Source: Bdellovibrio sp. 22V
Lineage (GTDB): Bacteria > Bdellovibrionota > Bdellovibrionia > Bdellovibrionales > Bdellovibrionaceae
DNA length: 64,000 bases
Reading direction: 5' to 3'
Assembly (NCBI RefSeq): GCF_030169785.1
Contig: NZ_CP125854.1
Span: 1,984,001 to 2,048,000 of the forward strand
Shown here: positions 9,040 to 17,380 of the stretch, piece after piece
How positions within the stretch are numbered: the stretch's first letter is position 1
Layout of the letters: each line of letters begins with the position of its first letter
Program-made: the position numbers and the translations under genes
Notes under the pieces: generated by a model
Seen by the model: the letters and a program-made list of their open reading frames with translations, nothing else
The model's database searches: none
What the model was told of the DNA's origin: nothing

Positions 9040-9080
9040 GACTCACAACTCGGTTTGGGTTGTGAGTCTTTCGATTTTTT
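9040..9080 (+). terminator. Rho-independent terminator after the L,D-transpeptidase gene
   Basis: Perfect 10-bp stem GACTCACAAC / GTTGTGAGTC (9040-9049, 9059-9068) followed by TTTCGATTTTTTT. Confidence 0.85.
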
Positions 9081-9178
9081 TCGAGCGTATCCGTTTGTTT
9101 TGAGCTTGTGCGCCATCCTCGTAAATCCTTGCTCGTTTTTCAGAGCCTCACCATAATAAGCAAGATCAAGGAGATACA

Positions 9179-9580
9179 ATGGCTTCTGTTTTTACAAAAA
9201 TCATCAGTGGTGAACTTCCTTCTTACAAAATTTACGAGGATGAAAAGGTTCTCTCATTTTTAGCTCTTGACCAGGTGAATCTCGGCCACACTTTGGTAAT
9301 CTGCAAAGAAGAGATCAATCATTGGACGGAAGTGCCTGCGGATACTTATGCTCATTTGCATAAGGTGTCGCAAAAAATCGGTAAGGCTATTTTGAAAGCG
9401 GCAGGCTCACCGCGAGTGGGACAAATGGTGGCGGGATTTGAAGTGCCTCACTATCACTTGCACTTGATTCCTGCATGGTCCATTCCTGATTTGGACTTTA
9501 AAAGAGCTCAGCGCCGTTCCGATGCGGAAATGAAGCAGATTCAGGCGGAAATTATTAAAAACTTGGAAGCGATCAAATAA
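9179..9580 (+). CDS. HIT-family nucleotide hydrolase
   Basis: A 133-residue protein with the histidine-triad signature [10 protein letters not shown] (His91, His93, His95) near the C-terminus and an N-terminal [17 protein letters not shown] typical of the HINT/Hit branch. Members hydrolyse nucleoside phosphoramidates or dinucleotides; the exact substrate cannot be read. AAGGAG precedes the ATG. The pyrophosphatase gene begins 10 bases after its stop, so the two are probably one operon. Confidence 0.9.
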   Translation: MASVFTKIISGELPSYKIYEDEKVLSFLALDQVNLGHTLVICKEEINHWTEVPADTYAHLHKVSQKIGKAILKAAGSPRVGQMVAGFEVPHYHLHLIPAWSIPDLDFKRAQRRSDAEMKQIQAEIIKNLEAIK

Positions 9581-9590
9581 GGATGTTTTT

Positions 9591-10130
9591 ATGAACCCAT
9601 GGCATGACATTTCACCTGGCGAAAAAGTTCCTGAGATCGTCACGGCTCTTATTGAAATTCCATCGGGTTCAAAGACAAAATTTGAGATCGACAAAAAATC
9701 GGGTTTGTTGAAAGTGGATCGGGTTCTTTACAGTTCGGTCCATTATCCCGCGAACTACGGATTTATTCCGCAGACATATTGTGGTGATAAAGATCCCTTG
9801 GATATTTTGGTCTTGGGACAGGCGCAGGTTTACCCGCTCTCTTTGATGCGCGCTCGTCCCATCGGTTGCATGACAATGTTGGATCAAGGCGAAATGGATG
9901 ACAAAATCATCGCCGTTCATGCGGATGATCCCGAGATGGCCAATATTTTTTCCATTGCCGATTTGGCGCCGCACACGTTGAAAGAGATCCAAAACTTTTT
10001 TGAAATCTACAAGGGTTTGGAAAATAAAAAAATCGAAGTGGAAGGTTTCAAAGATCGTAATGAAGCCTACAATGTCATCGCGGATTCGATTCGATTGTAC
10101 GAAGCCGAAAAGCACAACCTTCGTGTCTAG
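9591..10130 (+). CDS. ppa: Inorganic pyrophosphatase (family I)
   Basis: A 179-residue soluble enzyme that hydrolyses pyrophosphate to phosphate, pulling biosynthetic reactions forward. The family I signature is present: YGFIPQTY followed by [11 protein letters not shown], with metal-binding Asp66, Asp68 and Asp71. Length is normal for the bacterial hexameric form. It sits between the HIT gene (10 bases upstream) and the DUF1653 gene (8 bases downstream) in a compact three-gene unit. Confidence 0.95.
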   Translation: MNPWHDISPGEKVPEIVTALIEIPSGSKTKFEIDKKSGLLKVDRVLYSSVHYPANYGFIPQTYCGDKDPLDILVLGQAQVYPLSLMRARPIGCMTMLDQGEMDDKIIAVHADDPEMANIFSIADLAPHTLKEIQNFFEIYKGLENKKIEVEGFKDRNEAYNVIADSIRLYEAEKHNLRV

Positions 10131-10138
10131 AGGTTTAT

Positions 10139-10378
10139 ATGACGATGCTGACAGATAAAGAGATCATTCCGGGCGCCATCTACCAACACTATAAAGGAAA
10201 ACACTACCGCGTGATCGGCATTGGCCGCCACAGTGAAAGCCTTGAAGAGGTGGTTCTCTATGAAGCTCTTTACGACAATTCACTCGGCCGTCTGTGGTGC
10301 CGACCTCTTAAAATGTGGTCGGAACTTGTCGACGTAAACGGAGAAAAAGTCCCCCGTTTCCGCTTTCTTTTTAAGTAA
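10139..10378 (+). CDS. DUF1653 small protein
   Basis: A 79-residue protein with the DUF1653 pattern: GAIYQHYKGKHYRVIGIGRHSES, then VLYEALYDNSLGRLWCRPLKMW and a final PRFRFL. Function of the family is not established. It is the last gene of the HIT-ppa unit, with AGAGG before the ATG. Confidence 0.85.
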   Translation: MTMLTDKEIIPGAIYQHYKGKHYRVIGIGRHSESLEEVVLYEALYDNSLGRLWCRPLKMWSELVDVNGEKVPRFRFLFK

Positions 10379-10476
10379 TATCGCCTCCTACGACCCGGTA
10401 GATTTTTCAATAAAATCGCTGTGTTCCAGGAGTTCCTAATCTCATTGTCATTAAGCTTTCAGTTAGCGTTCAGGTC

Positions 10477-10495
10477 ATTCTCAGTTGATGAGAAT
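10477..10495. promoter_or_regulatory. Inverted repeat, candidate operator (Fur-like)
   Basis: Perfect 7-bp inverted repeat ATTCTCA-GTTGA-TGAGAAT, 68 bases before the start of the outer-membrane protein gene. The bases just upstream (CATTGTCATTAAG, near 10443) also resemble half-sites of a Fur box. Because the operon encodes imelysin and a DUF1111 protein, families often iron-regulated, an iron-responsive repressor is plausible. No protein binding is shown. Confidence 0.4.
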
Positions 10496-10562
10496 TGGCG
10501 CCCATTTTTTGACCTTTGCACGCCGCTTCTCTACAAACGGGCCTCACGGAGAGTCAGGGCCC

Positions 10563-11915
10563 ATGAGATTTTTATTTTTGGTAGCAATTCTATTTGCACA
10601 GGAAGGCTTCGCGCAAGAAGCCGCAACAACGACAACAACCACAACGACGACGACAGTTACGCAGGAAGTGACAGCACCCGCTGTTCCTGGCGATGAGGAA
10701 GACGATGCGAAGGCTGTAGAAACAGTAACGACTTCTACAACGTCTATTAAGAAAGAGCGTTCTTTCCCTGAGTTCGAGTTCAAATCTTACGGTTACATCG
10801 TTTTTGGTCAAAAAGAGACTTTCAAAACAGTTCAAAATTTAGAGCCTTTCGTTCGCCGCGAAATGGATTTGGCAGAAATCGCTTTTGAGGGGGAATTCAT
10901 TCTTACTGAGACCTCAAAAGTAGAGTTCGAAGTTGAAATCGAGCACGGCGGTGTCGGTACAACGATTGAGTTCGATCCTTTCGAAGAGTTCGGGGAATTC
11001 GAACAAGAAATCGAAAAAGGCGGGGAAGTTGTCCTTCCGGAAATCTATTATAAGAAGACATTCACAAAGACGAACACGGCTCTCAAAGTCGGTAAGTTCC
11101 CTCTTTTCATTTCGTTGGGTTCTGTCCTGACGAAGCCGCACCTTTATGCTTCCATTTTGCCTTCCGACGTTGAAGCCCGCATGATTCCCCTTAGCTGGAC
11201 CGAAACTGGCGTTCAAGTGGAACAGAAGTATCACCAATTCACCGGCCGTTTGGGTCTTGTGAGCGGCTTGAACTCTGAATTTTTCAGAACCTATGCGTGG
11301 GTGGGCGGCGGATATCAACGTCACTTCGAAACAACGAACGCGGATAACTTGGCAACTCTTGTCAGTCTTGAGTACGGCAACTTGAGTAAAGGTCTTGGTG
11401 CCGCGGTTTCTTACTATTTCAGTGACACAACTGGAAACCGCTACAAAGTCGACAAATTAAAAGATGAAGCTCACGTCAGTTTGCTGACTGTGATGGGCTC
11501 TTACAAATGGGGCCGCTTCGGTTTGGCAGGCGAGGTGATTCGTGGTGAATTATCGAACTCAGATAAAGTTTCCGCTGCCAATGCGACACTGGGTGGTCTT
11601 GCGAAACCAAAAGCCTTCGCGCCTTTGGGTCACAAGGCGAACTTGGAAAGTCTTCAAGTGTCTTATGACATCGCTGACAGTTTCACTTTCTATTTGAAGG
11701 GTGAGCACGTAGATACTTTCGCGGACGTCGAAGGAAACATTAACAAAAATCCTCGCTACAACGTGAACAGACGTTCTGCAGGTTTCATGTGGCAGTGGGA
11801 TACAGCCATGTTCATGAAAGCTCAATATGCTCGCGAGAAGACAGAACTCGATGGCTTGCCTGAGACCTATCAAGCAAACATCGCATTTGGATTTGATTTA
11901 GATAGTTTTAATTAA
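10563..11915 (+). CDS. Putative outer-membrane beta-barrel protein with N-terminal Thr tract
   Basis: A 450-residue protein with a signal peptide (1-17, cut after FAQ). A run of ten Thr residues (about 21-31) and an acidic linker (PGDEEDDAK) follow. From residue ~70 onward, alternating hydrophobic/polar strands and many aromatic residues fit a porin-like barrel. The Thr tract is encoded by an ACN-rich stretch at 10623-10660. It heads an operon with imelysin and a di-haem protein, suggesting a role in uptake of iron or another metal or ligand. The ATG at 10563 is chosen because the signal peptide begins there. No specific porin family is recognised. Confidence 0.7.
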   Translation: MRFLFLVAILFAQEGFAQEAATTTTTTTTTTVTQEVTAPAVPGDEEDDAKAVETVTTSTTSIKKERSFPEFEFKSYGYIVFGQKETFKTVQNLEPFVRREMDLAEIAFEGEFILTETSKVEFEVEIEHGGVGTTIEFDPFEEFGEFEQEIEKGGEVVLPEIYYKKTFTKTNTALKVGKFPLFISLGSVLTKPHLYASILPSDVEARMIPLSWTETGVQVEQKYHQFTGRLGLVSGLNSEFFRTYAWVGGGYQRHFETTNADNLATLVSLEYGNLSKGLGAAVSYYFSDTTGNRYKVDKLKDEAHVSLLTVMGSYKWGRFGLAGEVIRGELSNSDKVSAANATLGGLAKPKAFAPLGHKANLESLQVSYDIADSFTFYLKGEHVDTFADVEGNINKNPRYNVNRRSAGFMWQWDTAMFMKAQYAREKTELDGLPETYQANIAFGFDLDSFN

Positions 11916-11936
11916 TCAACACTATAAGGAGATAAC

Positions 11937-13022
11937 ATGAAAGCTCTTAAAATGATGTTGGCCGCTTTCGCTTTCGTTGGTGCGACAGCTCAAGCAGCAA
12001 CAAACCAAGAGATCATCAATCACGTTTCTTACAATGTGATCTTGGCAACTTACAATGACTTGGCTGGTGCTACTGCGAAATTGAAATCCGCTGTAGACAC
12101 TTTGGCGGCAAACCCAAACCAGGCAAACTTGGATCAAGCTCAAGCAGCTTGGCGTGCAGCTCGTATTCCCTGGGAAAGTTCAGAAGCTTTCTTGTTCGGT
12201 CCGGTAGATTCTTTGGGAATTGATCCTCTTTTGGATACTTGGCCATTGAACAAATTGGACTTGGATGCCGTTTTGGCTTCTAACCGCACAATCACAACTG
12301 ATTTCGTACGTGCGTTGGGAACAAATCTTCAAGGCTTCCATACAATCGAATATCTTTTGTTCGGCGAAGGTAAAACTTCAAACACAAAAGCTGTTTCTGC
12401 ATTCACTGCAAAACAATTCGAATACCTTAAAGCAACGTCGGCTCTTTTGGCTGAGCACACGGCTTACCTTGCTCATTCTTGGTCTACAAACTATGACCCA
12501 GAAAATCCATCTGCTCCTGGTTACGTTACTGTGATCAGCAAACCTGGTTTCGACAATCCATTCTACTCTTCAGACAGAGCAGTTATGGAAGAGTTCATCC
12601 AAGGTATGATGGGTATTGTTGACGAAGTAGCTAACGGTAAAATGTCAGATCCAATGGGTGCTGATATCGGTTCCGCGAACATGGCTCTTGTTGAGTCTCC
12701 ATTTGCATGGAACTCTTTGAATGACTTCACAAACAACGTGCGCTCTGTTTACAGCATCTACACTGGTCACTACCGTTCTTCTAAAGGACCTGGCGTAAAA
12801 GCTTTGGTTGAAAAGGTCAATCCTGCATTGGCGGCGCAAGTTGAACAAGACATCTTGAACTGCATGCAGTTGATCCAGGCGATCCGCCCGGCAAATGGCG
12901 GTGACTTCGGTCAAGCGATCTTCACACAAGACGGTCGTGCTCGCACTCAAGCAGCTATCGATGCTTTGAATGCGCTTCACACAAAACTTGAGTCTGAAGT
13001 TCTTCCAACTTTGGATATGTAA
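11937..13022 (+). CDS. Imelysin-family periplasmic protein
   Basis: A 361-residue protein with signal peptide (1-20, ATAQA). The imelysin (peptidase M75-like, EfeO-related) signature GxHxxE is present as GFHTIEYLLFG (Gly133, His135, Glu138), along with a conserved WRAARIPWE..EAFLFGP block. Family members are helical periplasmic or lipid-anchored proteins tied to iron uptake; despite the M75 name, proteolysis is doubtful. A strong AAGGAG precedes the start, 21 bases after the barrel protein, and the DUF1111 gene begins 13 bases after its stop. This three-gene layout matches known iron-regulated imelysin/DUF1111 operons. Confidence 0.9.
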   Translation: MKALKMMLAAFAFVGATAQAATNQEIINHVSYNVILATYNDLAGATAKLKSAVDTLAANPNQANLDQAQAAWRAARIPWESSEAFLFGPVDSLGIDPLLDTWPLNKLDLDAVLASNRTITTDFVRALGTNLQGFHTIEYLLFGEGKTSNTKAVSAFTAKQFEYLKATSALLAEHTAYLAHSWSTNYDPENPSAPGYVTVISKPGFDNPFYSSDRAVMEEFIQGMMGIVDEVANGKMSDPMGADIGSANMALVESPFAWNSLNDFTNNVRSVYSIYTGHYRSSKGPGVKALVEKVNPALAAQVEQDILNCMQLIQAIRPANGGDFGQAIFTQDGRARTQAAIDALNALHTKLESEVLPTLDM

Positions 13023-13035
13023 TTAGGAGAGAAAT

Positions 13036-14547
13036 ATGAAGGCTTGGATTGCAATTCTCTCATTGAAATTGATCATGGTTGAGGTGGCGCTTGCAGCTCC
13101 GCAAATCAACATGGACTATGTTCGCGCTATAAAAACAGGTGGAGATACTACTGTGTTTTTTAAAGGCGAATCGGTTCAAGCCTTTCGTAATCCCGCGGCG
13201 AACTTGTCGGAAGACGACATTCGCCGTCATCTTTCCGGGGATGCTCTTTTTGAAAGAAATTTCTCGGATGATACAAATCGTTTCGAATACGGTTTGGGCC
13301 CGGTTTTCAACAATACAAGCTGTAACGCGTGTCACTCGAAAGACGGCCGTGGTGCATTGCCTGTCATTCCATTCAACCAAGAGTGGGTGCAACTGAAACA
13401 AAATGAAGCGGTCTTCCTGCGTATTAGCATCGAAGACGGTATCCAGCGTCCTAAAAATGCTCAGAACAAATGGGGAGCTCCGGTTCCAGTTCCTGGCTTT
13501 TCGGATCAGCTTTTCCACTTAGGATCCATGGGAGTTCGTGAAGACATTCCCGGTTCCGGCCAAGCGCAAGTTTGGATGAAATACGAAAAAAGCACATTCA
13601 CGTATCCTGATGGTGAAGTCGTGAACTTGCGTAAGCCGCTATTCAAAGTCACCGGCGCTTACGACGAGTACTTTGACTCTGTAACGGGTCAAACAAGAAG
13701 TCGTCTTTATGAGAACGACGTAAAAATGGGGGCGCGTATCGGCACTCCAATGATCGGCCTAGGTTTGCTTGAGGCGATCAAAGAATCTGATATTCTCGCG
13801 TTGGCAGCTCGCGACCTTTCTGATGAAGGTGTCAGCGGGAAGCCAAACTACGTTATTGATATCGAAAAAGTTTTGGCGAACAATCCTTATCCTGTTTCTA
13901 TGGGTCGTTTCGGCTTGAAAAACAATACGCCGTCCGTGATGCACCAGTCTTTGGGCGCTCTTCGCGGTGATATCGGCGTGACCAACTATGCATTTCCTGA
14001 TGAAAGCATTGTGGGCACAATCCTCTATGACATTTTTAAAAATGGTCGCACTCTTCCAATGGGAGTCGAGGCGCCGCGCGAAGTGGCTGATGATATCGTA
14101 TTCTACTCGCAAACTCTGGCGGTTCCGTCTCGTCGTAATGTTGATGAAGCGGAAGTTGTTCGTGGCGCAGAACTTTTCCACCAAGTAAGCTGCACAAGCT
14201 GTCACCAGCCTAGTTACGTTACGGGACCTCATCAAATCGCAGCGTTCAGCAACCAAAAGATTTACCCCTACACGGATATGCTTTTGCACGATATGGGCGA
14301 TGGCTTAGCGGATGGCCGCCAAGACTTCGATGCCACAGGAAGAGAGTGGAAGACAAGACCTCTTTGGGGTATCGGTCAAACACAAACCATCAATCCACGC
14401 GCGGGTTTCTTGCATGATGGTCGTGCTCGCACAATCGAAGAAGCTATTTTGTGGCACGGTGGTGAAGGTGAATATTCTAAGAACAAATTCACCCGCCTTC
14501 CCAAAGCGGATCGCACCGCTTTGATCCATTTCATTAAGTCTCTTTAA
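13036..14547 (+). CDS. Di-haem c-type protein, DUF1111/DHOR family
   Basis: A 503-residue exported protein (signal peptide 1-20, VALA) with two haem-c motifs: CNACH at 96-100 and CTSCH near 386-390. Both belong to the di-haem oxidoreductase (DUF1111, sometimes called thiol oxidoreductase) family. The C-terminal block KTRPLWGIG...FLHDGRARTIEEAILWHGGE is characteristic and resembles MauG/cytochrome c peroxidases. It acts in the periplasm. Being cotranscribed with imelysin, it may reduce or oxidise iron or a ligand during uptake; that role is inferred. Confidence 0.9.
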   Translation: MKAWIAILSLKLIMVEVALAAPQINMDYVRAIKTGGDTTVFFKGESVQAFRNPAANLSEDDIRRHLSGDALFERNFSDDTNRFEYGLGPVFNNTSCNACHSKDGRGALPVIPFNQEWVQLKQNEAVFLRISIEDGIQRPKNAQNKWGAPVPVPGFSDQLFHLGSMGVREDIPGSGQAQVWMKYEKSTFTYPDGEVVNLRKPLFKVTGAYDEYFDSVTGQTRSRLYENDVKMGARIGTPMIGLGLLEAIKESDILALAARDLSDEGVSGKPNYVIDIEKVLANNPYPVSMGRFGLKNNTPSVMHQSLGALRGDIGVTNYAFPDESIVGTILYDIFKNGRTLPMGVEAPREVADDIVFYSQTLAVPSRRNVDEAEVVRGAELFHQVSCTSCHQPSYVTGPHQIAAFSNQKIYPYTDMLLHDMGDGLADGRQDFDATGREWKTRPLWGIGQTQTINPRAGFLHDGRARTIEEAILWHGGEGEYSKNKFTRLPKADRTALIHFIKSL

Positions 14548-14640
14548 AAGGTGTATCAGAACGAGTGGTTCAGGAAATCTGGACCACAATCCTGTGGCGA
14601 AAAACAGTGGCCGCATAGTACGATCATCTTCAAGCTTCTA
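14548..14640 (+). other. Structured segment after the di-haem gene
   Basis: This leads into the mini-ORF and holds no gene. A 9-bp stem GTGGTTCAG / CTGGACCAC (one G-U pair) lies around 14560-14582, and CCAC...GTGG just after. It may be the 3' end of the operon transcript or the 5' part of a separate small RNA. The whole gap from 14548 to 14915 also contains the mini-ORF, a terminator and the cheA promoter. Confidence 0.4.
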
Positions 14641-14666
14641 TTGGGGCTGAAAAGGAGGTGATGCTT

Positions 14667-14720
14667 ATGGTTAATAGTAATAACTGTGACATAACCATGG
14701 CGGAGGTGACGGCCTCTTAA
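14667..14720 (+). CDS. Mini-ORF (17 codons) with very strong ribosome-binding site
   Basis: ATG at 14667 opens a 17-residue frame (MVNSNNCDITMAEVTAS). AAAAGGAGGTGAT (14650-14662) lies upstream with an 8-base gap and is complementary to essentially the whole 3' tail of 16S rRNA. An alternative in-frame ATG is at 14661. ATGGTTA (14667-14673) and TAACCAT (14692-14698) are exact inverted repeats, so the start codon can be hidden in a hairpin. A second hairpin (CCTC-TTAAC-GAGG) and a terminator follow. It could be a short peptide, a leader, or a small RNA that titrates the anti-SD. Confidence 0.4.
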   Translation: MVNSNNCDITMAEVTAS

Positions 14721-14766
14721 CGAGGACCGCGAGACCTTCGCCTAGGTTTCTAAAAATCATAAACCG

Positions 14767-14796
14767 GAGCGGCCCTTAAAAGCCGCTCTTTTTTTT
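14767..14796 (+). terminator. Rho-independent terminator after the mini-ORF
   Basis: Perfect 7-bp GC-rich stem GAGCGGC / GCCGCTC (14767-14773, 14782-14788) followed by eight T. It separates the mini-ORF transcript from the chemotaxis operon. Confidence 0.9.
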
Positions 14797-14841
14797 CCTC
14801 GACCACCGTAAAAACTGGTCTCCCTAAGTGTCCGTAGTATC

Positions 14842-14869
14842 TAAGTTAAATCCCTGATTTGTCCGATAA
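14842..14869 (+). promoter_or_regulatory. Sigma-28-like (FliA) promoter of the chemotaxis operon
   Basis: TAAGTTAA, 12 bases, TCCGATAA resembles the flagellar sigma-28 consensus TAAAGTTT-N11-GCCGATAA; the -10 matches 7 of 8. The same 8-12-8 layout is seen before the first flagellin gene and flaG in this window. It lies 46 bases before the cheA start. Confidence 0.6.
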
Positions 14870-14915
14870 ATTCCTGAAGCTTTGAAACTCTTGAAAGTGC
14901 AGGACTTCCAAAAAT

Positions 14916-16649
14916 ATGTCGGACAAAAATGATGAATTAGAAAATTCGCAGCAGGAAGTCGCTGCCTTTATCGATTTCGAGCAAGTCGAAGAAGTCTCGC
15001 GCGTTTTCTTTGAAGAGTCGAAAGAGATTCTCGAAGAACTTGATCAACTCATTCTGAAGATCGAACAAAATCCTGATGATCAGGATCAGATCAACATTCT
15101 ATTCCGTAAAATTCATACGATCAAAGGCAGTGTTGGAGCCGTTCCCGGTGGCCAGTTAATGGGCTCTTTAGCGCATGAATTCGAGGCGCTGTTAACTCGA
15201 ATCAAACGCGATTCTCTTTCCGTGACAAAAGAATGCGTGGATTTGTTTTTGCAAAGCTCGCGCATTCTTAAAGTTTTAGCGCAAAGCCTACGCGACAAGA
15301 GCGAACTTTATCCCGAAGAACTCAGCGAAGCGATCGAACTGATTGCCCGCTACGGCAGTTTCTCGTTCGTTGAAAACAGCACCACGAAGGCTTTGGGCAA
15401 AAGCTTTAAGTCATCTGCGCCAACCTCTGATGAAGAGGGCGTATGGCTATCGACCAAACAGCTGAATGAATTTTTAAGAATCTCCGGAGAACTTTTAGTT
15501 CTCAAAAACTTCTTCCAAATGATGAATCAGACGGTGAACTTCCGTTCTGAACCTGAACTCTTTGAACGGCGCCAGTCGGATTTTTCGCAAAGCCTTGGGA
15601 AAATCTGTGACCAGTTTCAAAGCCAGGTACAGATTGTTCGTAAAGAGAAAGTATCCGAGTGTTTTAACGGTCTTTATGTACTGGTTCGTCAGGCTTCGAC
15701 GGAACTGAATAAAAGCGTTCAGCTGAATATCCTGAACGGCGAGCAATTGATTGATAAGGGCTTGGGCAAGGATCTTTACGAAGCCCTTGTTCATATCGTG
15801 AGAAATTCCATCGACCACGGGATCGAAGATCAATTCGAGCGCGCGGTGCAGGGCAAATCTTCATTGGGGTCACTCACGCTGGAAATTGAAGAGAAGAATA
15901 ACACTGTTTCCGTTGTCTACAAGGATGACGGAAAAGGTTTAGATAAAGAAAGAATTTTGCAGCGAGCCCTGCGCTTGTCTTTGACTACCGAAGAACAAGC
16001 CGCTCAGCTCAGCGACGACGAGATTTATCGTTTTATTTTCCATGCGGGATTTTCGACCAAAGACAAAGTCACGACGATTTCCGGTCGTGGTGTAGGTATG
16101 GATATCGTCCTTGCGACCGTGGAAAAATATGAAGGTCGTATCGTTATCGAGAATACCCCGGGGCAAGGCGCTTGCTTCCGTATGGAGATTCCGATTCCAC
16201 AGCATATTATGGTGGAAAGTTCTTTGCTTTGTACGTGGCGCGATCATCAATTCGCCGTTCCTTTGACTTCGGTGGCGCACATCAGTTCTTGTGATGAGCT
16301 GCAACTGACAACGGTGGACAAACTTCGCTACTGCCAATTCAGCGGATTCACAGTCCCGCTTTTAAACTATCAAGAGATTCTTCATCTTCAAGTCAGCGAA
16401 GACACGGACAAGGTGCGCAGCTCCGCGGCGGTCTTTATTAAAGTCAAAGAAGGTCTTTTTGCTTTCCTTGTTGATCGCATCGAGGCTCAGACTGATTTGG
16501 TCGTAAAATCTTTCGGCAAAGTTATTAACTCGCAAAAAGGCTTTAAGGGTGTTTCGATCCTGGCGGACGAAAAGGTTACTTACATTGTGGACCCTGAAAG
16601 CATGGTTCAGCTACTTGTGAAATCATCGAGTATGGAGGAGGCGGCATGA
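14916..16649 (+). CDS. cheA: Chemotaxis histidine kinase CheA
   Basis: A 577-residue cytoplasmic kinase. In order: Hpt domain (about 20-130) with phospho-His67 in HTIKGS; a helical dimerisation segment (~185-260); HATPase (~280-430) with N-box HIVRNSIDHGIE, G1 DDGKGLD and G2 GRGVGMDIV; and a CheW-like domain (~430-570). A separate P2 CheY-binding domain is not evident, making it shorter than the E. coli protein. It autophosphorylates in response to receptor arrays and passes phosphate to receivers. The stop overlaps the next start by 4 bases (ATGA), so translation is coupled. No CheY or CheR gene is in this cluster. Confidence 0.92.
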   Translation: MSDKNDELENSQQEVAAFIDFEQVEEVSRVFFEESKEILEELDQLILKIEQNPDDQDQINILFRKIHTIKGSVGAVPGGQLMGSLAHEFEALLTRIKRDSLSVTKECVDLFLQSSRILKVLAQSLRDKSELYPEELSEAIELIARYGSFSFVENSTTKALGKSFKSSAPTSDEEGVWLSTKQLNEFLRISGELLVLKNFFQMMNQTVNFRSEPELFERRQSDFSQSLGKICDQFQSQVQIVRKEKVSECFNGLYVLVRQASTELNKSVQLNILNGEQLIDKGLGKDLYEALVHIVRNSIDHGIEDQFERAVQGKSSLGSLTLEIEEKNNTVSVVYKDDGKGLDKERILQRALRLSLTTEEQAAQLSDDEIYRFIFHAGFSTKDKVTTISGRGVGMDIVLATVEKYEGRIVIENTPGQGACFRMEIPIPQHIMVESSLLCTWRDHQFAVPLTSVAHISSCDELQLTTVDKLRYCQFSGFTVPLLNYQEILHLQVSEDTDKVRSSAAVFIKVKEGLFAFLVDRIEAQTDLVVKSFGKVINSQKGFKGVSILADEKVTYIVDPESMVQLLVKSSSMEEAA

Positions 16650-17380
16650 GCGATTTTTTTAGCGACGACTTTACCGCCGAACTGAAAGCCTATTTCCTTG
16701 ATAGTCTTATCAAGGAGACTGAGAAATTTATTGATCTTATCGATGAATCTTTGTGGAAACGTATTCGTTCGGAAGTGGCGGAGCAATGTCAGGCCTGGGC
16801 CGTGGACGCCAAAACCAACGAGTTTGAATTTTTGGCCGCTTGGATCGAAGGCTTTGAGGAAAGAACGTCCTCCATTTCTGCTCCGCGGGATCTAATTAAA
16901 ATCCTGCATGCCTTAAAAGAATACGCGGAAGCTCTTCTTGTTGAGAAAAAAGACTCTGCGGAGTTGGCGTCAAGATTTGCGGTGATCTCTCATAGTAATC
17001 AGGAAGCGCTTTTTTTACATTGTAAAACGGGCGCAACAAGTTTTGCGATTCCGATTCTCAGTGTCGTCGAGATCAGTGGCAAGCTGCCTCTTTTCGCCTT
17101 GCCGGAGCAGAAGCTTGGAATTTTGGGCGTGGTGCCCTTCCGCGGTGAAGCTATTCCAGTGATCAATTTGCAGGATCATGGTTTTGCTTCTTTTGAAAAT
17201 AAAAATACATATTTTGTTATCTGTGAATTTCAGGGAGTGCGTTTTTCATTACAGGTGACGGAGACAGACGATTTGATCGCTTTACGTGAGTCGGAACTTC
17301 AGAACGTAGATGATAAGCAGTTTTTTATTAAGGCTAACAAAAGCATCATGATTCTTAATCTTGAAAAACTGGTGGCATGA
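16646..17380 (+). CDS. CheW-domain protein with helical N-terminal extension
   Basis: A 244-residue protein. Residues ~100-240 fit a CheW scaffold domain (LHCKTGATSFAIPILSVVEI, LGVVPFRGEAIPVINL). The first ~95 residues are helical and acidic and not recognised; ordinary CheW has only ~150 residues. It should bridge CheA and receptors at the membrane. It overlaps cheA by 4 bases and the CheD-CheB gene by 4 bases, so all three are expected in fixed ratio. Confidence 0.8.
   Translation: MSDFFSDDFTAELKAYFLDSLIKETEKFIDLIDESLWKRIRSEVAEQCQAWAVDAKTNEFEFLAAWIEGFEERTSSISAPRDLIKILHALKEYAEALLVEKKDSAELASRFAVISHSNQEALFLHCKTGATSFAIPILSVVEISGKLPLFALPEQKLGILGVVPFRGEAIPVINLQDHGFASFENKNTYFVICEFQGVRFSLQVTETDDLIALRESELQNVDDKQFFIKANKSIMILNLEKLVA

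Noticed and set aside
10544-10783. Val-rich minus-strand frame opposite the Thr tract
   Set aside because: It is the mirror of the ACN repeat (GTN = Val) and has no start support.
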